A DNA stretch of 64,000 bases. Source: Citrobacter sp. MGH106 (GTDB lineage Bacteria; Pseudomonadota; Gammaproteobacteria; Enterobacterales; Enterobacteriaceae). Of this stretch, positions 16,493 to 27,487 are shown one piece after another. The stretch's first letter is position 1; each line of letters begins with the position of its first letter. The notes below the pieces were generated by a model, which was not told the origin of the DNA, searched no databases, and saw only the letters and a program-made list of their open reading frames with translations. The stretch spans positions 3,243,938 to 3,307,937 of the forward strand of contig NZ_KQ089822.1 in assembly GCF_001037495.1 (NCBI RefSeq). Reading direction: 5' to 3'. Made by a program: the position numbers and the translations under genes.

Positions 16493-17492
16493 AGTCCACT
16501 CGCAGATATCCACGGGCAGTGAATGGCCCTTCTGTCGGTTTATTGCCCGTCACGCTGACCGGCCACGCCCGAATCCCAACGCTCGCAGCGGCGTTATCAT
16601 CAAGACGAAACGGAATAGTACTGGACAGATTATTGGGCGTCAGTGGTACGCCACTGCTGTCAGCAACGATGAAGCCTAAATCCGGGTTATCCGATACCAT
16701 CATCTGGCCGGAGGCTTTCTCAGCTTCTACGCGCATGGACAAATAGGCTTGTGCTGCCACGTTGGTGCATTTAATAGCAACCGTTTTAGTCTGCGGATTT
16801 ATACCTTCCGGTCGATTACCCACCCCTGCCTTGCTAAATAGCGAGGCGCCAATATCGCCAAAGTCAAACTCTACAACCTGCCCGGCATTCACTTCGCAGT
16901 TTTGCGGTACTTCTACCTTCCCGCTATAGCTGATGGTGTAAACCGGCATACTCAGGGCATCACCGGTACTGGTCGTGACATAGACGCTGAACATAGTTTG
17001 CCGCGGGATCGGCACCATGTTAATGAATGAACGAATCACTTTTAATTTGAATACCAGTTTTGAATCCATCACACCAAACGGCTTCTGATTTGGCACGTTA
17101 GGGTGAGTCCCCATACGGATGTAATTACGCGGCGGATAAAATAATCCTGCGTAGCTGTCGGTAATACTCATTGCCCCCAGCAGGTAATCATTGAGTTTCA
17201 GATACTGGAAGCCACCTTCCGTGCTTTGGACAGGAAGTTCAGTCACATAGCTTCGATAGGTATAATCAACATGCGTTCCTGCCGGACAGGTTGCATTGAC
17301 GCCAACCCAGCCGGATTTTTCCGGTAACGTCACCACCTGTCCTGGTCGATTATTACTGCTATTGAAGACATTCGACAGATCGTAAAAAACATCTGTTGGC
17401 GTGCCAGTAGAATTCTGGCAAACCGTTGCCGATGCCGAATTAGCCAATAGCAGTAAAGCGCCCCCCAGTAACAAACCCGTTTGTCGTCTCAT
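16485..17492 (-). CDS. fimH: FimH, type 1 fimbrial tip adhesin
   Basis: 335-aa adhesin of the Salmonella FimH type. A signal peptide (to SASA) is followed by an N-terminal lectin domain with Cys residues at VCQNS and NATCPAG. The C-terminal pilin domain ends RGYLRVDYD and is completed by the chaperone or the next subunit by donor-strand exchange. It should bind mannosylated glycoproteins at the pilus tip. It lies 4 bp after fimD and overlaps fimF. Confidence 0.9.
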   Translation of the reverse strand: MRRQTGLLLGGALLLLANSASATVCQNSTGTPTDVFYDLSNVFNSSNNRPGQVVTLPEKSGWVGVNATCPAGTHVDYTYRSYVTELPVQSTEGGFQYLKLNDYLLGAMSITDSYAGLFYPPRNYIRMGTHPNVPNQKPFGVMDSKLVFKLKVIRSFINMVPIPRQTMFSVYVTTSTGDALSMPVYTISYSGKVEVPQNCEVNAGQVVEFDFGDIGASLFSKAGVGNRPEGINPQTKTVAIKCTNVAAQAYLSMRVEAEKASGQMMVSDNPDLGFIVADSSGVPLTPNNLSSTIPFRLDDNAAASVGIRAWPVSVTGNKPTEGPFTARGYLRVDYD

Positions 17493-17496
17493 TGTT

Positions 17497-20118
17497 TTAA
17501 TCCTGTCGTCCCGACGCGCGTTCGCATGTCACATTAGTGAGCGTTACCGCCTGTTTCAGACTCTCTTCAGGCAAGGTATAACGCGCTGTGCAACGCGCAT
17601 TTGCTCCTTCCCCCCATTGGATCAACAATTCCCCTTTCAGCGGCAGCCCGCTCAGGTAGATTTGCCCATCTTCGCCCACCATGCTGGTAACACCGCTTAT
17701 GGTTTCACGTACCACCGAGCCGAATGGCACAGGTTTTCCGGCAAGCTTCGCCGTCATAAGTGCCCGCACGCCGATACGTGTATCAAACGCCGCACGAACC
17801 AGCGCCCCCTGCGTCGGCACCACGCTGCTAACGTTATTTTCTACATCGGTATTGTTGTTCATTGAATTGGTATCGAGCGCAACACGGTTGTAGCGGTAGA
17901 CGGTGGCATACGGCATAACCGCATAGCCGCGCCAGTCGGTTTGAACACCTGTCTGGTTCTCTATCCGTACGCCCTGAGCGCCCGGTGCTTTAATCAGGAC
18001 ATTGGTATCGCCCAGCGGCTGGCTAAGGGTAATGCCGTCCGCATGTCCTACAACGCCGCCGGAAAGTTGCCAGTTATAGTCATGCTGATCGCGATCGTAG
18101 TTATATCCCACGCCCAAGGTGCCATAAGCCGCCTGCCAGTTCGCGCTGGCGCTTCCGCTATAACCATTAGTGCTGCTGTGTCCCTGATTCACGCTATAGC
18201 TCAGATTACGCCCATCCAGCAACGTACCGCCGATACCGCTCTGCCAGCTATTTTGTCCGTTGCTGTTGCGGTTCGCATTAAAGGTGGCGTAGGTACGATC
18301 GAGCGCGTTATCACGCGAGTAGCGTCGTCCGGTCAGCAAGCTGAACGGCACCGACATATTGAACGCCAGAATGCGATCGGTATCGGAGATCCCTACCGAT
18401 TCGTTCCACGACCAGGAGAGTGAATAGCTAATTCCCTGCCAACCGCTGGCATATCCCAGTTGATACCAGGTGTTGGTATCTGAGGTATTCCAGTATGTTT
18501 GCTGGCTACCCGAAACATACAGCGACCCGTAATCCCCCAGATTCTGCGAGATATTGATCTGGAACCGGCCCTTTTTGCTGTAGCTCAAATTGTGATAGCT
18601 CTTCACTTCCGGAACTTCGTGGCGATTACCCTCGCTGTCGTATTCGTACTCATAGCCTTCCATACTGCGATAAGCCACATCGTCGAGGGTATAGAACCCA
18701 CGCGTCGAATAGCGATATCCCAGCAACTGGAAGTTGGTACCAAAATTGTTCAATGACTTCGCGTACAGAAAACGCAGAGATTGTCCCTGATGCGTGCTGT
18801 CATCCGCCAGTTGGCTACGCGCATGGGTTAAATCGACGGAGACCGCACCCCAGTCTCCCAGATTTCTCCCCGTGCCCAACACTACCGAACTGTAGCGTGA
18901 CGCCAGTTGCGTACCACCATAGGCGGTATAGCCTTCAGGCAGCCCGGCGATTAACGTCCCCTGGAAGAAGAACGGTGAATCCTGCTGGCTATTTCCACTC
19001 CGAAAATCCCCGGCGACCAGATCATACTTAATGCGCCCTTCACGCTGTAACAGCGGAACCGTGGAGTACGGCACCGTATAGCGTTGCTGACTACCATCTC
19101 TTTCATCCACCGTCACCTCAAGGTCACCGCTGGAGGACGTTGGGTTCAGATCGGTAATAGAGAAAGCTCCGGGTGACACATAACTTTGATAAATAACGTA
19201 GCCATTCTGACGAATGGTTAGCTTCGCTGCGGTACGCGCAATCCCGCGCACGGTTGGAGCATATCCCTGCAAACTGTCAGGATACATACTGTCTGACGAG
19301 TAAAGGCGCGCACCACGGAACCCGACGCTGTCAAAAACGTCATTGCCGGTGTTGCTGTCGCCCATCACCAGTTCGCCCTTTAGCGGAATAATGGAGCGCT
19401 GAAGCCATGTGCCTATATTTTTCCAGCTTTGCGAGTGGTATCCGTCGCCTTTGGAATAGCTCCACGCACCATTGTTTCTAAGCCGCCAGGGACCATAATT
19501 CAGGCCACTCAACATACTTAAAAAATAGCTGTCAGAGTCACTCCCGCGGCTACCGGTGAAACTGTAGTTAACAAGCGCGGCGGGGATCCCCTCATCCCAC
19601 TCATCTGGTGGAATGTAACCGCGTGCACTGTTCAACATCGAGGCCTGCGGCAGACTGACATTTAAGCGCAGAGTAGAAAAATCAAAGGTGATTTCGCTGC
19701 CAGGGATCGCCGCAGGCAAATTAATGCATGTGTTGTTTGGGTCCTGATTGAGTTCTGGAAACGCGGCAATATTGACGCCCAGCCGCTTAATCCAGTCGAG
19801 ACCAAAGCACGGCATCAGCCCCCCGGATTTATCACCCGTCTTTTCCGTACTCGGTGCAAAATGAATATCCTGAGTGGCGATAAATTCATCATTGCGCCAG
19901 ATATCAACGCGATAGACGCCTTCTGGCTGATGATTGCCTTTTTCAAAACGTGACAAATCCGCTACGGATGCCGTATCTGCAGATAAAAATGCAGGATTAA
20001 AATAGCTTTCTCCGTAGCTCAACATCGGAAAGAGCGCTGCCAGCGTGGACAACGCCACACCCGCCAGCGGTGGCGTAAACCCCGGTAACAGGCCAGGTAA
20101 ATACGTTGTCTTGTTCAT
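17497..20118 (-). CDS. fimD: FimD, outer-membrane usher of type 1 fimbriae
   Basis: 873-aa usher that forms the outer-membrane pore and orders subunit assembly. Visible are a long signal region (about 1-36), the N-terminal chaperone-binding domain ([20 protein letters not shown]), a beta-barrel with an internal plug, and the C-terminal domains ending with a Cys pair (ARCTARYTL and NVTCERA). Length fits the Salmonella usher (about 870 aa). It follows fimC by 7 bp. Confidence 0.95.
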   Translation of the reverse strand: MNKTTYLPGLLPGFTPPLAGVALSTLAALFPMLSYGESYFNPAFLSADTASVADLSRFEKGNHQPEGVYRVDIWRNDEFIATQDIHFAPSTEKTGDKSGGLMPCFGLDWIKRLGVNIAAFPELNQDPNNTCINLPAAIPGSEITFDFSTLRLNVSLPQASMLNSARGYIPPDEWDEGIPAALVNYSFTGSRGSDSDSYFLSMLSGLNYGPWRLRNNGAWSYSKGDGYHSQSWKNIGTWLQRSIIPLKGELVMGDSNTGNDVFDSVGFRGARLYSSDSMYPDSLQGYAPTVRGIARTAAKLTIRQNGYVIYQSYVSPGAFSITDLNPTSSSGDLEVTVDERDGSQQRYTVPYSTVPLLQREGRIKYDLVAGDFRSGNSQQDSPFFFQGTLIAGLPEGYTAYGGTQLASRYSSVVLGTGRNLGDWGAVSVDLTHARSQLADDSTHQGQSLRFLYAKSLNNFGTNFQLLGYRYSTRGFYTLDDVAYRSMEGYEYEYDSEGNRHEVPEVKSYHNLSYSKKGRFQINISQNLGDYGSLYVSGSQQTYWNTSDTNTWYQLGYASGWQGISYSLSWSWNESVGISDTDRILAFNMSVPFSLLTGRRYSRDNALDRTYATFNANRNSNGQNSWQSGIGGTLLDGRNLSYSVNQGHSSTNGYSGSASANWQAAYGTLGVGYNYDRDQHDYNWQLSGGVVGHADGITLSQPLGDTNVLIKAPGAQGVRIENQTGVQTDWRGYAVMPYATVYRYNRVALDTNSMNNNTDVENNVSSVVPTQGALVRAAFDTRIGVRALMTAKLAGKPVPFGSVVRETISGVTSMVGEDGQIYLSGLPLKGELLIQWGEGANARCTARYTLPEESLKQAVTLTNVTCERASGRQD

Positions 20119-20125
20119 CGCTTTC

Positions 20126-20818
20126 TCAACGCACGCTAACCGTTTTGGCAGTGGTCACTGCGCCGTAATCATTGACCGTCTGGAACGTCACATTTCCCTG
20201 AGCGCCAGCGGGCAAAAGGATCTGCGTATCGTTCTTAGGTGCCACCATGACGTTATCAACCTTCGTTTTTCCTACGTTAAGGTTGACCAGCGTGACGTAA
20301 TACGCCGACGGATTCGTGATTTTCAGGTGGTTGCCGGAACGAGAAAACTGCAGCATGCCGGGTGCATCTTCCGATATATGCGGAAGATTGTTCGGTCGGA
20401 CAAAGAGTTTGATACGCGACAGGATCGCCAGTTGCAGAACGTTTTTACCCTCAAGGCTGTTTTTATTTACCGACGGAATCGCCTTCACATTCATCCAGAA
20501 CAGCGACTCGCGATCTTTAGGCAGCGGTTGACCGACATAGATGATACGCAGCGTATTTTCACTTTTAGGTTCGCTGACAAACAACGGTGGCGTGACAACA
20601 AATGATTTGTCTTTAACGCCAGCGCTGTTTTCAATCCATGAATTAACCAGGTAACGCTCTTTTGTATCGCTATTACTAATAGCAAGAGAAGTTTGTTTGG
20701 CTTCGGCAGGATAAATAACACGAGTTGCGCCTAATGCAATTCCCCCGGCAGCTTGTGCACCGGCAACTGAAAATAAGGCCAGTAAAATGATAACGCCTGA
20801 TTTTAGATAATTAAACAT
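20126..20818 (-). CDS. fimC: FimC, periplasmic pilus chaperone
   Basis: 230-aa PapD-family chaperone with two Ig-like domains. The signal peptide runs to AQAA. The G1 strand region carries the conserved Ile-Lys pair (SRIKLFVRP) that anchors the pilin C-terminus, and the N-terminal domain has the conserved ATRVIYPA segment. It holds FimA, FimI, FimF and FimH in a folding-competent form until they reach FimD. Confidence 0.93.
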   Translation of the reverse strand: MFNYLKSGVIILLALFSVAGAQAAGGIALGATRVIYPAEAKQTSLAISNSDTKERYLVNSWIENSAGVKDKSFVVTPPLFVSEPKSENTLRIIYVGQPLPKDRESLFWMNVKAIPSVNKNSLEGKNVLQLAILSRIKLFVRPNNLPHISEDAPGMLQFSRSGNHLKITNPSAYYVTLVNLNVGKTKVDNVMVAPKNDTQILLPAGAQGNVTFQTVNDYGAVTTAKTVSVR

Positions 20819-20859
20819 AGCTACAAATACCTTTAGTGCGATTATCGTTGGGAGTTAAA

Positions 20860-21393
20860 TCAGGGATACACCAACGTAAACCACACATCTGAACGAAGCG
20901 TTCCCGGCGTAATATGTTCCGAGACAGCCCGATAGCGAGCGGTGAAATGAAAAGTCATCTCTTGCGTTAAAATCGGAGCGTAATGAAGCGGCAGCGCATT
21001 CGGGATAATTTGCCTTTGCCCTTCATCAAATAATGCCAGACCGATCCCCGAAGCCGCAGAAGCATCGCCGCTGGCCAGGAAAACCTGTGGATCTTCTGCA
21101 GGAGTCACTCCGGCAAAGGCAATCCCAACATGGTCATAAACATCGGAACTGCACGACGTTAACCGCAGCGAAAATGGTACGCTGGTAGAGGCAAAGCTTC
21201 CCGGTTCGGCAAATGCATTCGTGCGATATTGCCCCATCTGCACCCGCAAACTCTGGCTGTCGGTGGCGACCGTACAAGCCCCGTTGACAAGCTGCCCACG
21301 CAGGTGAAGGCTACCGCTTTCCAGTATTACCGTCTGTGCAAACGCAGGCAGTACGCAGAGCAATCCAGCCAGCGCCATGCCTTTCCTTATCAT
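20860..21393 (-). CDS. fimI: FimI, fimbrial subunit
   Basis: Pilin-family protein of 177 aa from the second ATG (21393, [10 protein letters not shown]). The first ATG (21402) lies immediately after AGAGGG, which is too close for good initiation. The signal peptide runs to AFA. The mature part has the pilin Cys pair (GACTVATD and TSCSSDV) and the donor-strand acceptor end WFTLVYP. FimI is thought to stop or anchor the pilus rod at the usher. It lies between fimA and fimC. Confidence 0.85.
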   Translation of the reverse strand: MIRKGMALAGLLCVLPAFAQTVILESGSLHLRGQLVNGACTVATDSQSLRVQMGQYRTNAFAEPGSFASTSVPFSLRLTSCSSDVYDHVGIAFAGVTPAEDPQVFLASGDASAASGIGLALFDEGQRQIIPNALPLHYAPILTQEMTFHFTARYRAVSEHITPGTLRSDVWFTLVYP

Positions 21394-21470
21394 CTGCCAC
21401 ATCCCTCTTCATCCCCGGATATTGCCTCATCCAGTGAGGCGATCATCTTCCTTGTGCAAATCAGAACGGC

Positions 21471-22025
21471 TTATTCGTACTTCATGATGAAGGTGGCATC
21501 AGCATTTGCCTGACCTGGCGTTGTGCTTGCTACAGTCGCTTTATAACGCGCAGAGAAACGCAGGGTGTTAGTACCTTCAACCAACGCCTGGGCAGTAGAG
21601 AAGGTCGCACCATCAGGCTTCAGTGCAGTGGACTTACTGTCAAGAATTTCGATACCTACGCCAGTCGCCGTGGTGCTGTTATCCGAGGAAGACACAGCCA
21701 ACAGACTGTTGTTGGTGAGGTCCGACTGACCAGAGAATGCAACGGCAGCAGTAGCTGCAACTGTTGGGTCGCAGTCGTTCAGCACGATGGAGAACGGAAT
21801 TTGTGCTGTGGTATCACCAACAGCAGCAAAGCTGGCGGTACGATACTGCCCTAAAGTAACAATCTGATCGGCTGACTGAGTACTTACCGCACAGGCTGCA
21901 TTGACCAGTTCACCTTCAAAGTGAACGGTACCACCGCTAACACTTACCGGATCTGCCGCTACCGCTGACCCGGCAACTAACATCAGGCTGGCAATAACAG
22001 AAGAGGTTATTAATTTACGTTTCAT
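21471..22025 (-). CDS. fimA: FimA, major type 1 fimbrial subunit
   Basis: 184-aa major pilin, the same size as Salmonella FimA. The signal peptide runs to SAVAA, the Cys pair lies in NAACAVST and LNDCDP, and the C-terminus is [10 protein letters not shown], with the penultimate Tyr typical of chaperone-usher pilins. The start is placed at ATG 22025 (MKRKLITSS), preceded by AAGGGAA. It is the first gene of the operon, with a long control region upstream. Confidence 0.93.
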   Translation of the reverse strand: MKRKLITSSVIASLMLVAGSAVAADPVSVSGGTVHFEGELVNAACAVSTQSADQIVTLGQYRTASFAAVGDTTAQIPFSIVLNDCDPTVAATAAVAFSGQSDLTNNSLLAVSSSDNSTTATGVGIEILDSKSTALKPDGATFSTAQALVEGTNTLRFSARYKATVASTTPGQANADATFIMKYE

Positions 22026-22599
22026 GGAGTTCCCTTGAATTACACACATCCGGCTCCAGCATCCTGCGGGATCCGTTTGAATCATTATCGACATTAAATG
22101 TCAGGCAAATTATCTCTGCATCCTGTAAAGATATATATCGTAAAAGAATTAGCTAACCTTTTACTCCCACTATCCCGAGCCGTAAGTTCACTAATTTATC
22201 TTCACGAATATGACAATTCGTCACAGGGATAAATTAAACATTTCAATTAATGAAAAATACCTGCAAATCCTTTAAATGCACCTGGCTAATTCTTAATGGG
22301 ATCCAGGAAAAATCTGTGTAAAAATACGTTGAATATACTCATAATGGGACGTAACAGTCTGGTTTCTTAAGCATTAACCATGAAAACATCAGGGTGATGA
22401 ATTGTTTAATTAACGTTAATTTTAATTAGCACGCGCACTATTTATTCCGCTGGATCCTGTGTCTTGCGCCACCCTGCTCTCTGACAGTACTCCCGCAATC
22501 GCACGTAAAATCGCAAACGAAAACTGACAGCACGCCCCGCTTCTGACAAAATAGTCACATCCCCTTCGGTTTAACGTAACAGACGGAATCCTCTCTCTG
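22026..22599. other. fimA promoter region and folD upstream region
   Basis: About 570 bp without a gene. It should carry the fimA promoter with FimZ sites. No pair of inverted repeats like the E. coli fimS switch was seen, and there is no fimB/fimE recombinase gene in the window, which fits the Salmonella mode of control by FimZ/FimY/FimW. The last 100 bp precede folD. Confidence 0.6.
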
Positions 22600-23466
22600 A
22601 TGGCAGCAAAGATTATTGACGGTAAAACGATTGCGCAGCAGGTGCGCTCTGAGGTTGCTCAAAAAGTTCAGGCACGCTTAGCGGCTGGATTACGCGCCCC
22701 AGGATTAGCTGTTGTGCTGGTAGGTAGCAACCCGGCTTCGCAAATTTATGTAGCAAGTAAACGCAAAGCCTGCGACGAAGTGGGGTTTGTCTCCCGCTCC
22801 TATGACCTGCCTGAAACCACCAGCGAGGCGGAGCTTCTTGAGCTGATCGATACGCTCAATGCGGATACCACCATCGATGGTATCCTGGTACAGCTGCCGT
22901 TACCGGCGGGTATCGACAACGTTAAAGTGCTGGAACGCATTGCGCCGGATAAAGACGTCGACGGGTTCCACCCGTATAACGTCGGACGCCTGTGCCAGCG
23001 CGCGCCGCGCCTGCGCCCGTGTACCCCGCGCGGAATAGTGACCTTGCTTGAGCGTTACAACATCGACACCTATGGCCTGAATGCCGTGGTTATTGGCGCA
23101 TCAAATATTGTTGGTCGCCCGATGAGCATGGAACTGCTGTTGGCGGGTTGTACTACCACGGTCACCCATCGGTTCACCAAAGATCTGCGTCGTCACGTTG
23201 AACATGCTGACCTGCTGATTGTAGCCGTCGGCAAACCTGGCTTTATTCCCGGTGAGTGGATCAAAGAAGGTGCAATTGTGATTGATGTCGGCATCAACCG
23301 TCTGGAGAATGGCAAGGTTGTTGGCGATGTGGTGTTCGACGATGCGGCTGCGCGGGCATCGTACATCACACCAGTACCCGGCGGCGTAGGCCCAATGACT
23401 GTCGCAACACTTATCGAAAACACGCTGCAAGCGTGCGTTGAATATCACGATGTAAAGGAAGTTTAA
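22600..23466 (+). CDS. folD: FolD, methylene-THF dehydrogenase / cyclohydrolase
   Basis: 288-aa bifunctional enzyme, the usual length. It converts 5,10-methylene-THF to 10-formyl-THF in one-carbon metabolism. Visible are the catalytic Lys region YVASKRKAC, the signature QLPLPAGID, the NADP Rossmann part ([13 protein letters not shown]) and the C-terminal motif [10 protein letters not shown]. ybcJ follows after 1 bp. Confidence 0.97.
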   Translation: MAAKIIDGKTIAQQVRSEVAQKVQARLAAGLRAPGLAVVLVGSNPASQIYVASKRKACDEVGFVSRSYDLPETTSEAELLELIDTLNADTTIDGILVQLPLPAGIDNVKVLERIAPDKDVDGFHPYNVGRLCQRAPRLRPCTPRGIVTLLERYNIDTYGLNAVVIGASNIVGRPMSMELLLAGCTTTVTHRFTKDLRRHVEHADLLIVAVGKPGFIPGEWIKEGAIVIDVGINRLENGKVVGDVVFDDAAARASYITPVPGGVGPMTVATLIENTLQACVEYHDVKEV

Positions 23467-23467
23467 G

Positions 23468-23680
23468 ATGGCCACATTTTCACTGGGTAAGCACCCACAC
23501 GTTGAACTCTGCGATTTGCTGAAGCTGGAAGGCTGGAGCGAAAGCGGTGCCCAGGCAAAAATTGCCATTAGCGAAGGGTTAGTGAAGGTCGATGGTGCAG
23601 TGGAAACGCGTAAACGCTGCAAAATCGTTGCCGGACAGACCGTCAGTTTTGAAGGTCACAGCATTAACGTCGTCGCGTGA
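23468..23680 (+). CDS. ybcJ: YbcJ, S4-type RNA-binding protein
   Basis: 70-aa protein with a single S4 RNA-binding fold (LLKLEGWSESGAQAKIAISE, then VDGAVETRKRCKI). Family members are small RNA-binding proteins possibly tied to ribosomes. It is directly coupled to folD (1-bp gap), as in E. coli. Confidence 0.95.
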   Translation: MATFSLGKHPHVELCDLLKLEGWSESGAQAKIAISEGLVKVDGAVETRKRCKIVAGQTVSFEGHSINVVA

Positions 23681-23687
23681 TCCCGAG

Positions 23688-23717
23688 TGCCGGATGCGGT
23701 TTACACCTTATCCGGCC
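23688..23717. repeat. REP element after ybcJ
   Basis: Imperfect palindrome starting TGCCGGAT and ending TATCCGGCC, the core of enterobacterial REP sequences, 8 bp after the ybcJ stop. It may protect the folD-ybcJ mRNA 3' end. Confidence 0.8.
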
Positions 23718-23803
23718 AGTTTTCTCCATTGTCAGGTAACTGACTTCATCATCTCTTCACAGTAAACTTCTAACATGTTGTTTTCTCATTCGAAGTGAAC
23801 CTC

Positions 23804-24325
23804 ATGCCAACCATTATTACCCACGCTGCCGTTCCGATTTGTTTAGGTTTAGGCCTGGGACTCAACGTTATTCCACCACGTTTACTGTTCACCGGGATCG
23901 TACTGGCGATGCTGCCGGATGCGGACGTCCTGTCATTTAAGTTCGGCGTCGCCTATGGAAACGTGTTTGGCCATCGCGGATTTACCCACTCGTTGTTGTT
24001 TGCCTTTGTCGTACCGCTGCTCTGCGTGATGATTGGCCGACGATGGTTTAAAACCGGCTTGATTCGCTGCTGGCTATTCCTGACAGTTTCACTGCTGTCG
24101 CATAGCCTGCTGGATTCAGTCACTACCGGTGGCAAAAGTGTAGGCTGGCTTTGGCCATGGTCAGATGAACGCTTCTTTGCGCCGTGGCAGGTGATTAAGG
24201 TCGCGCCGTTTGCGTTGTCACGCTATGCCACGCCGTACGGATATCAGGTCATTATCTCGGAACTAATATGGGTATGGCTGCCGGGATTGATAGTGATGAG
24301 TTTATTGTGGTGGCGCAGACGTTAA
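23804..24325 (+). CDS. ybcI: YbcI, DUF457 inner-membrane protein
   Basis: 173-aa membrane protein of the DUF457 (YdjM/YbcI) family, often annotated as a metal-dependent hydrolase. It has several hydrophobic helices, an Asp pair (MLPDADVLSF) and the motif HRGFTHS, whose His and Asp residues could bind metal; a second polar site is SHSLLDSVTTGG. The start is placed at MPTIITHAA (23804); an ATG three codons earlier is in frame but less E. coli-like. Its exact role is unknown. Confidence 0.93.
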   Translation: MPTIITHAAVPICLGLGLGLNVIPPRLLFTGIVLAMLPDADVLSFKFGVAYGNVFGHRGFTHSLLFAFVVPLLCVMIGRRWFKTGLIRCWLFLTVSLLSHSLLDSVTTGGKSVGWLWPWSDERFFAPWQVIKVAPFALSRYATPYGYQVIISELIWVWLPGLIVMSLLWWRRR

Positions 24326-24328
24326 AAA

Positions 24329-24408
24329 GCCGGGTGGTGACTAACACCTTACCCGGCCTGAGAGCGGCTCATATTTTCCAGGCCGGATAAGCGTCATCGC
24401 CATCCGGC
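24329..24408. repeat. BIME: two REP hairpins between ybcI and cysS
   Basis: Two REP palindromes, GCCGGGT / ACCCGGC at 24329-24357 and GCCGGAT / ATCCGGC at 24382-24408, lie between convergent ybcI and cysS. Such paired REP units are known as BIMEs and can act as gyrase/IHF sites and 3' mRNA guards. Confidence 0.85.
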
Positions 24409-24415
24409 AATACGA

Positions 24416-25801
24416 TTATTTACGACGCCAGGTGGTTCCCTGCGGACCATCTTCCAGCACAATCCCCATCTCGTTCAGACGGTCACGCGCAGCATCAGCT
24501 GCCGCCCAGTCCTTCGCTTTACGGGCATCTAAACGCTGTTGGATCAACGCTTCGATTTCAGCAACTTCACCGTCATCCGCCTGTGCGCCACTTTGCAGGA
24601 ACACTTCCGGCTCCTGCTCCAGCAGTCCCAGAACACCGGACAGTTTACGCAGATGTGAAGCCATCGCGTTAGCTGCAGCCATATCTTCGCCTTTCAGACG
24701 GTTAACCTCACGCGCCATATCAAACAGCACAGAGTAGGCTTCCGGAGTATTGAAGTCATCGTTCATGGCTTCAATGAAACGCGCTTCAAAGGCTTCACCA
24801 CCGGCTGGCGCAACGGATTTATCAGTACCACGCAGCGCAGTGTACAGACGCTCCAGCGCTGAGCGAGCCTGTTTCAGGTTCTCTTCGCTGTAGTTCAACT
24901 GGCTACGATAGTGACCGGACATCAGGAAGTAGCGAATGGTTTCGGCATCGTAGTATTTCAGAACATCACGTACGGTAAAGAAGTTGCCCAGCGATTTGGA
25001 CATTTTCTCGCGGTCAACCATCACCATGCCAGAGTGCATCCAGTAGTTGACGTATTCACCGTCATGCGCGCAGGTGGACTGAGCGATTTCATTTTCATGG
25101 TGTGGGAACATCAGATCTGAACCACCGCCGTGAATATCGAAATGGTTACCCAGCTGTTTGCAGTTCATTGCCGAGCACTCAATGTGCCAGCCAGGGCGGC
25201 CCGCGCCCCACGGCGACGGCCAGCTCGGCTCACCCTCTTTGGACATCTTCCACAGAACGAAGTCCATTGGGTTACGCTTCACATCGACCACATCAACGCG
25301 AGCACCCGCCTGCAGTTGATCCAGATCCTGGCGCGACAACTGGCCGTAATGCGGATCGGTGGGTACGTCGAACATCACGTCACCATTATCCGCCACGTAG
25401 GCGTGACCTTTAGCAATCAGTTGCTCGGTGATTTCAATAATTTCAGCGATATGATGTGTCGCTCGCGGTTCGAGATCCGGACGCAGAATATTCAGCGCGT
25501 CGAAATCCTTATGCATTTCCGCGATCATTCTATCGACCAGCGCCACAAAGCTTTCGCCATTTTCATTAGCGCGCTTAATGATTTTATCATCGATATCAGT
25601 AATGTTACGCACGTACTTCAGCTTGTAGCCGAGAAAGCGCAGATAGCGCGCCACGACGTCGAAAGAAACAAAGGTACGCCCGTGACCAATATGACAGAGA
25701 TCGTAAACGGTAATACCACACACGTACATGCCGACTTCCCCGGCATGAATAGGTTTGAATTCCTCTTTTTGGCGCGTCAGTGTATTAAAGATTTTTAACA
25801 T
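24416..25801 (-). CDS. cysS: CysS, cysteinyl-tRNA synthetase
   Basis: 461-aa class I aminoacyl-tRNA synthetase, the E. coli length. Zinc-binding Cys lies in YVCGITVYD, the HIGH motif in CHIGHGRTF and KMSKS in [10 protein letters not shown]. The start is fixed at ATG 25801 (MLKIFNTL); an upstream in-frame extension of 63 codons has no similarity to the enzyme. It is divergent from ppiB. Confidence 0.97.
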   Translation of the reverse strand: MLKIFNTLTRQKEEFKPIHAGEVGMYVCGITVYDLCHIGHGRTFVSFDVVARYLRFLGYKLKYVRNITDIDDKIIKRANENGESFVALVDRMIAEMHKDFDALNILRPDLEPRATHHIAEIIEITEQLIAKGHAYVADNGDVMFDVPTDPHYGQLSRQDLDQLQAGARVDVVDVKRNPMDFVLWKMSKEGEPSWPSPWGAGRPGWHIECSAMNCKQLGNHFDIHGGGSDLMFPHHENEIAQSTCAHDGEYVNYWMHSGMVMVDREKMSKSLGNFFTVRDVLKYYDAETIRYFLMSGHYRSQLNYSEENLKQARSALERLYTALRGTDKSVAPAGGEAFEARFIEAMNDDFNTPEAYSVLFDMAREVNRLKGEDMAAANAMASHLRKLSGVLGLLEQEPEVFLQSGAQADDGEVAEIEALIQQRLDARKAKDWAAADAARDRLNEMGIVLEDGPQGTTWRRK

Positions 25802-25973
25802 CGAAGATTCCGTGTAGACGTGTGTGGATAACAAAGCCCTATAATACCTATAAATTGGCCTCGAAGCAGCACACTTTGCAAGGTGATCGAACCTTGCGGT
25901 TATGCTATAACAAGCCCCTATATGTGACCCTGACCAGGGTCGAAGCACTACTCTATCGGAACAGGATGCAAAA

Positions 25974-26468
25974 ATGGTTACTTTCCACACTAATCACGGC
26001 GATATCGTAATCAAAACTTTTGATGATAAAGCGCCTGAAACAGTTAAAAACTTCCTGGACTACTGCCGCGAAGGTTTCTACAACAACACCATTTTCCACC
26101 GTGTGATTAACGGTTTCATGATCCAGGGTGGCGGTTTTGAGCCAGGCATGAAACAAAAAGCCACTAAAGAAGCGATCAAAAACGAAGCCAACAACGGTCT
26201 GAAAAACACTCGTGGTACGCTGGCAATGGCCCGTACTCAGGCTCCGCACTCCGCGACTGCCCAGTTCTTCATCAACGTTGCAGACAACGACTTCCTGAAC
26301 TTCTCCGGTGAAAGCATGCAGGGTTGGGGTTACTGTGTGTTTGCTGAAGTTGTCGAAGGTATGGACGTGGTTGATAAAATCAAAGGCGTTTCCACTGGTC
26401 GCAGCGGTATGCACCAGGACGTACCAAAAGAAGACGTTATCATCGAAAACGTGACCGTCAGCGAGTAA
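25974..26468 (+). CDS. ppiB: PpiB, cytosolic peptidyl-prolyl isomerase
   Basis: 164-aa cyclophilin, cytosolic as it lacks a signal peptide. Catalytic-region motifs [13 protein letters not shown] and AHQ-like ATAQFFINV are present. It speeds proline isomerisation in protein folding. lpxH starts 2 bp after the stop, so the pair is co-transcribed. Confidence 0.97.
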   Translation: MVTFHTNHGDIVIKTFDDKAPETVKNFLDYCREGFYNNTIFHRVINGFMIQGGGFEPGMKQKATKEAIKNEANNGLKNTRGTLAMARTQAPHSATAQFFINVADNDFLNFSGESMQGWGYCVFAEVVEGMDVVDKIKGVSTGRSGMHQDVPKEDVIIENVTVSE

Positions 26469-26470
26469 TC

Positions 26471-27193
26471 GTGGCGACACTGTTTATTGCAGATCTTCAC
26501 CTCTGCACGGAAGAACCGGCGATCACCGCCGGTTTTCTGCGTTTTTTATCCGGTGAAGCACGCCAGGCTGATGCGCTGTACATTCTTGGCGATCTCTTCG
26601 AAGCCTGGATAGGCGACGACGACCCCAATCCCCTGCATCAGCAAATCGCCGCCGCGATAAAAGCGCTGGCTGATTCAGGCATCCCCTGCTTTTTTATTCA
26701 CGGCAACCGAGATTTTCTGCTCGGCAAACGTTTTGCCCGTGAAAGCGGCATGACCCTATTGCCGCAGGAAAAAGTGCTCGATCTGTATGGCCGAAAAGTA
26801 TTAATCATGCACGGAGACACCCTGTGCACCGATGATACGGGCTATCAGGCTTTTCGCGCCAAAGTTCACCAACCCTGGTTACAAACTCTGTTTCTTGCCC
26901 TGCCTTTATTTATTCGCCAGCGTATTGCCGCGAAAATGCGCGCCAACAGCAAAGCCGCTAACAGCAGCAAATCACTGGAGATCATGGATGTGAATCCACA
27001 GGCCGTCGTTGCCGAGATGGAAAAACATCAGGTTCAGTGGCTAATTCATGGTCATACTCATCGCCCGGCAGTTCATAAACTGACCGCCAATAAACAACCC
27101 GCTTTCCGCGTGGTTCTCGGGGCATGGCACACTGAAGGCTCGATGGTCAAAGTCACCCGAGACAATGTCGAACTGATCGCTTTCCCGTTTTAA
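26471..27193 (+). CDS. lpxH: LpxH, UDP-2,3-diacylglucosamine diphosphatase
   Basis: 240-aa calcineurin-like phosphoesterase of lipid A synthesis; it hydrolyses UDP-2,3-diacylglucosamine to lipid X. Metal motifs are visible in order: [29 protein letters not shown], and HGHTHRP. It starts at GTG 26471, two bases after the ppiB stop, so initiation likely depends on coupling. Confidence 0.97.
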   Translation: MATLFIADLHLCTEEPAITAGFLRFLSGEARQADALYILGDLFEAWIGDDDPNPLHQQIAAAIKALADSGIPCFFIHGNRDFLLGKRFARESGMTLLPQEKVLDLYGRKVLIMHGDTLCTDDTGYQAFRAKVHQPWLQTLFLALPLFIRQRIAAKMRANSKAANSSKSLEIMDVNPQAVVAEMEKHQVQWLIHGHTHRPAVHKLTANKQPAFRVVLGAWHTEGSMVKVTRDNVELIAFPF

Positions 27194-27447
27194 ATTATCG
27201 CGACCATTTGCTGTAACGTTTACTACACAACGTGATAATGCAAAGCAGAAGCGTCCTTCCACAATAATAAAAATGCCCTGTCGTGTTTAAGATAGTGCGT
27301 ATGGCTGCTTCAGCATCAATATCCAGGCCCCCTCTTTTCCCAACGAAACGACAAAGACACCGACCGTTAAATCTGTGAGTTGGCATATAAGATAAGGCGA
27401 CAACCAGAAGGTCTGAGTTTTGTCTTGTTGTTGTGAGATACAGGGGA

Positions 27448-27477
27448 GCCAGTAAACCGGCAAAGCGGTTCACTGGC
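27448..27477 (-). terminator. Hairpin after yjhF
   Basis: Inverted repeat GCCAGT-A-AACCG / CGGTT-C-ACTGGC, 11 bp after the yjhF stop on the minus strand. The rest of the gap from 27194 holds no clear gene. There is no T tract, so it may be a weak terminator or an mRNA end guard. Confidence 0.5.
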
Positions 27478-27487
27478 GAACACACTA

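Noticed and set aside
22026-22599. fimS-type invertible promoter
   Set aside because: No pair of flanking inverted repeats was found by eye and no recombinase gene is nearby.
25802-25990. 63-codon N-terminal extension of cysS
   Set aside because: The enzyme begins MLKIFNTL at 25801, which gives the normal 461 aa; the extension covers the cysS-ppiB promoter region and does not look coding.
25953-26480. 175-aa frame antisense to ppiB
   Set aside because: It mirrors the strongly coding ppiB frame and has no recognisable domain or ribosome site.
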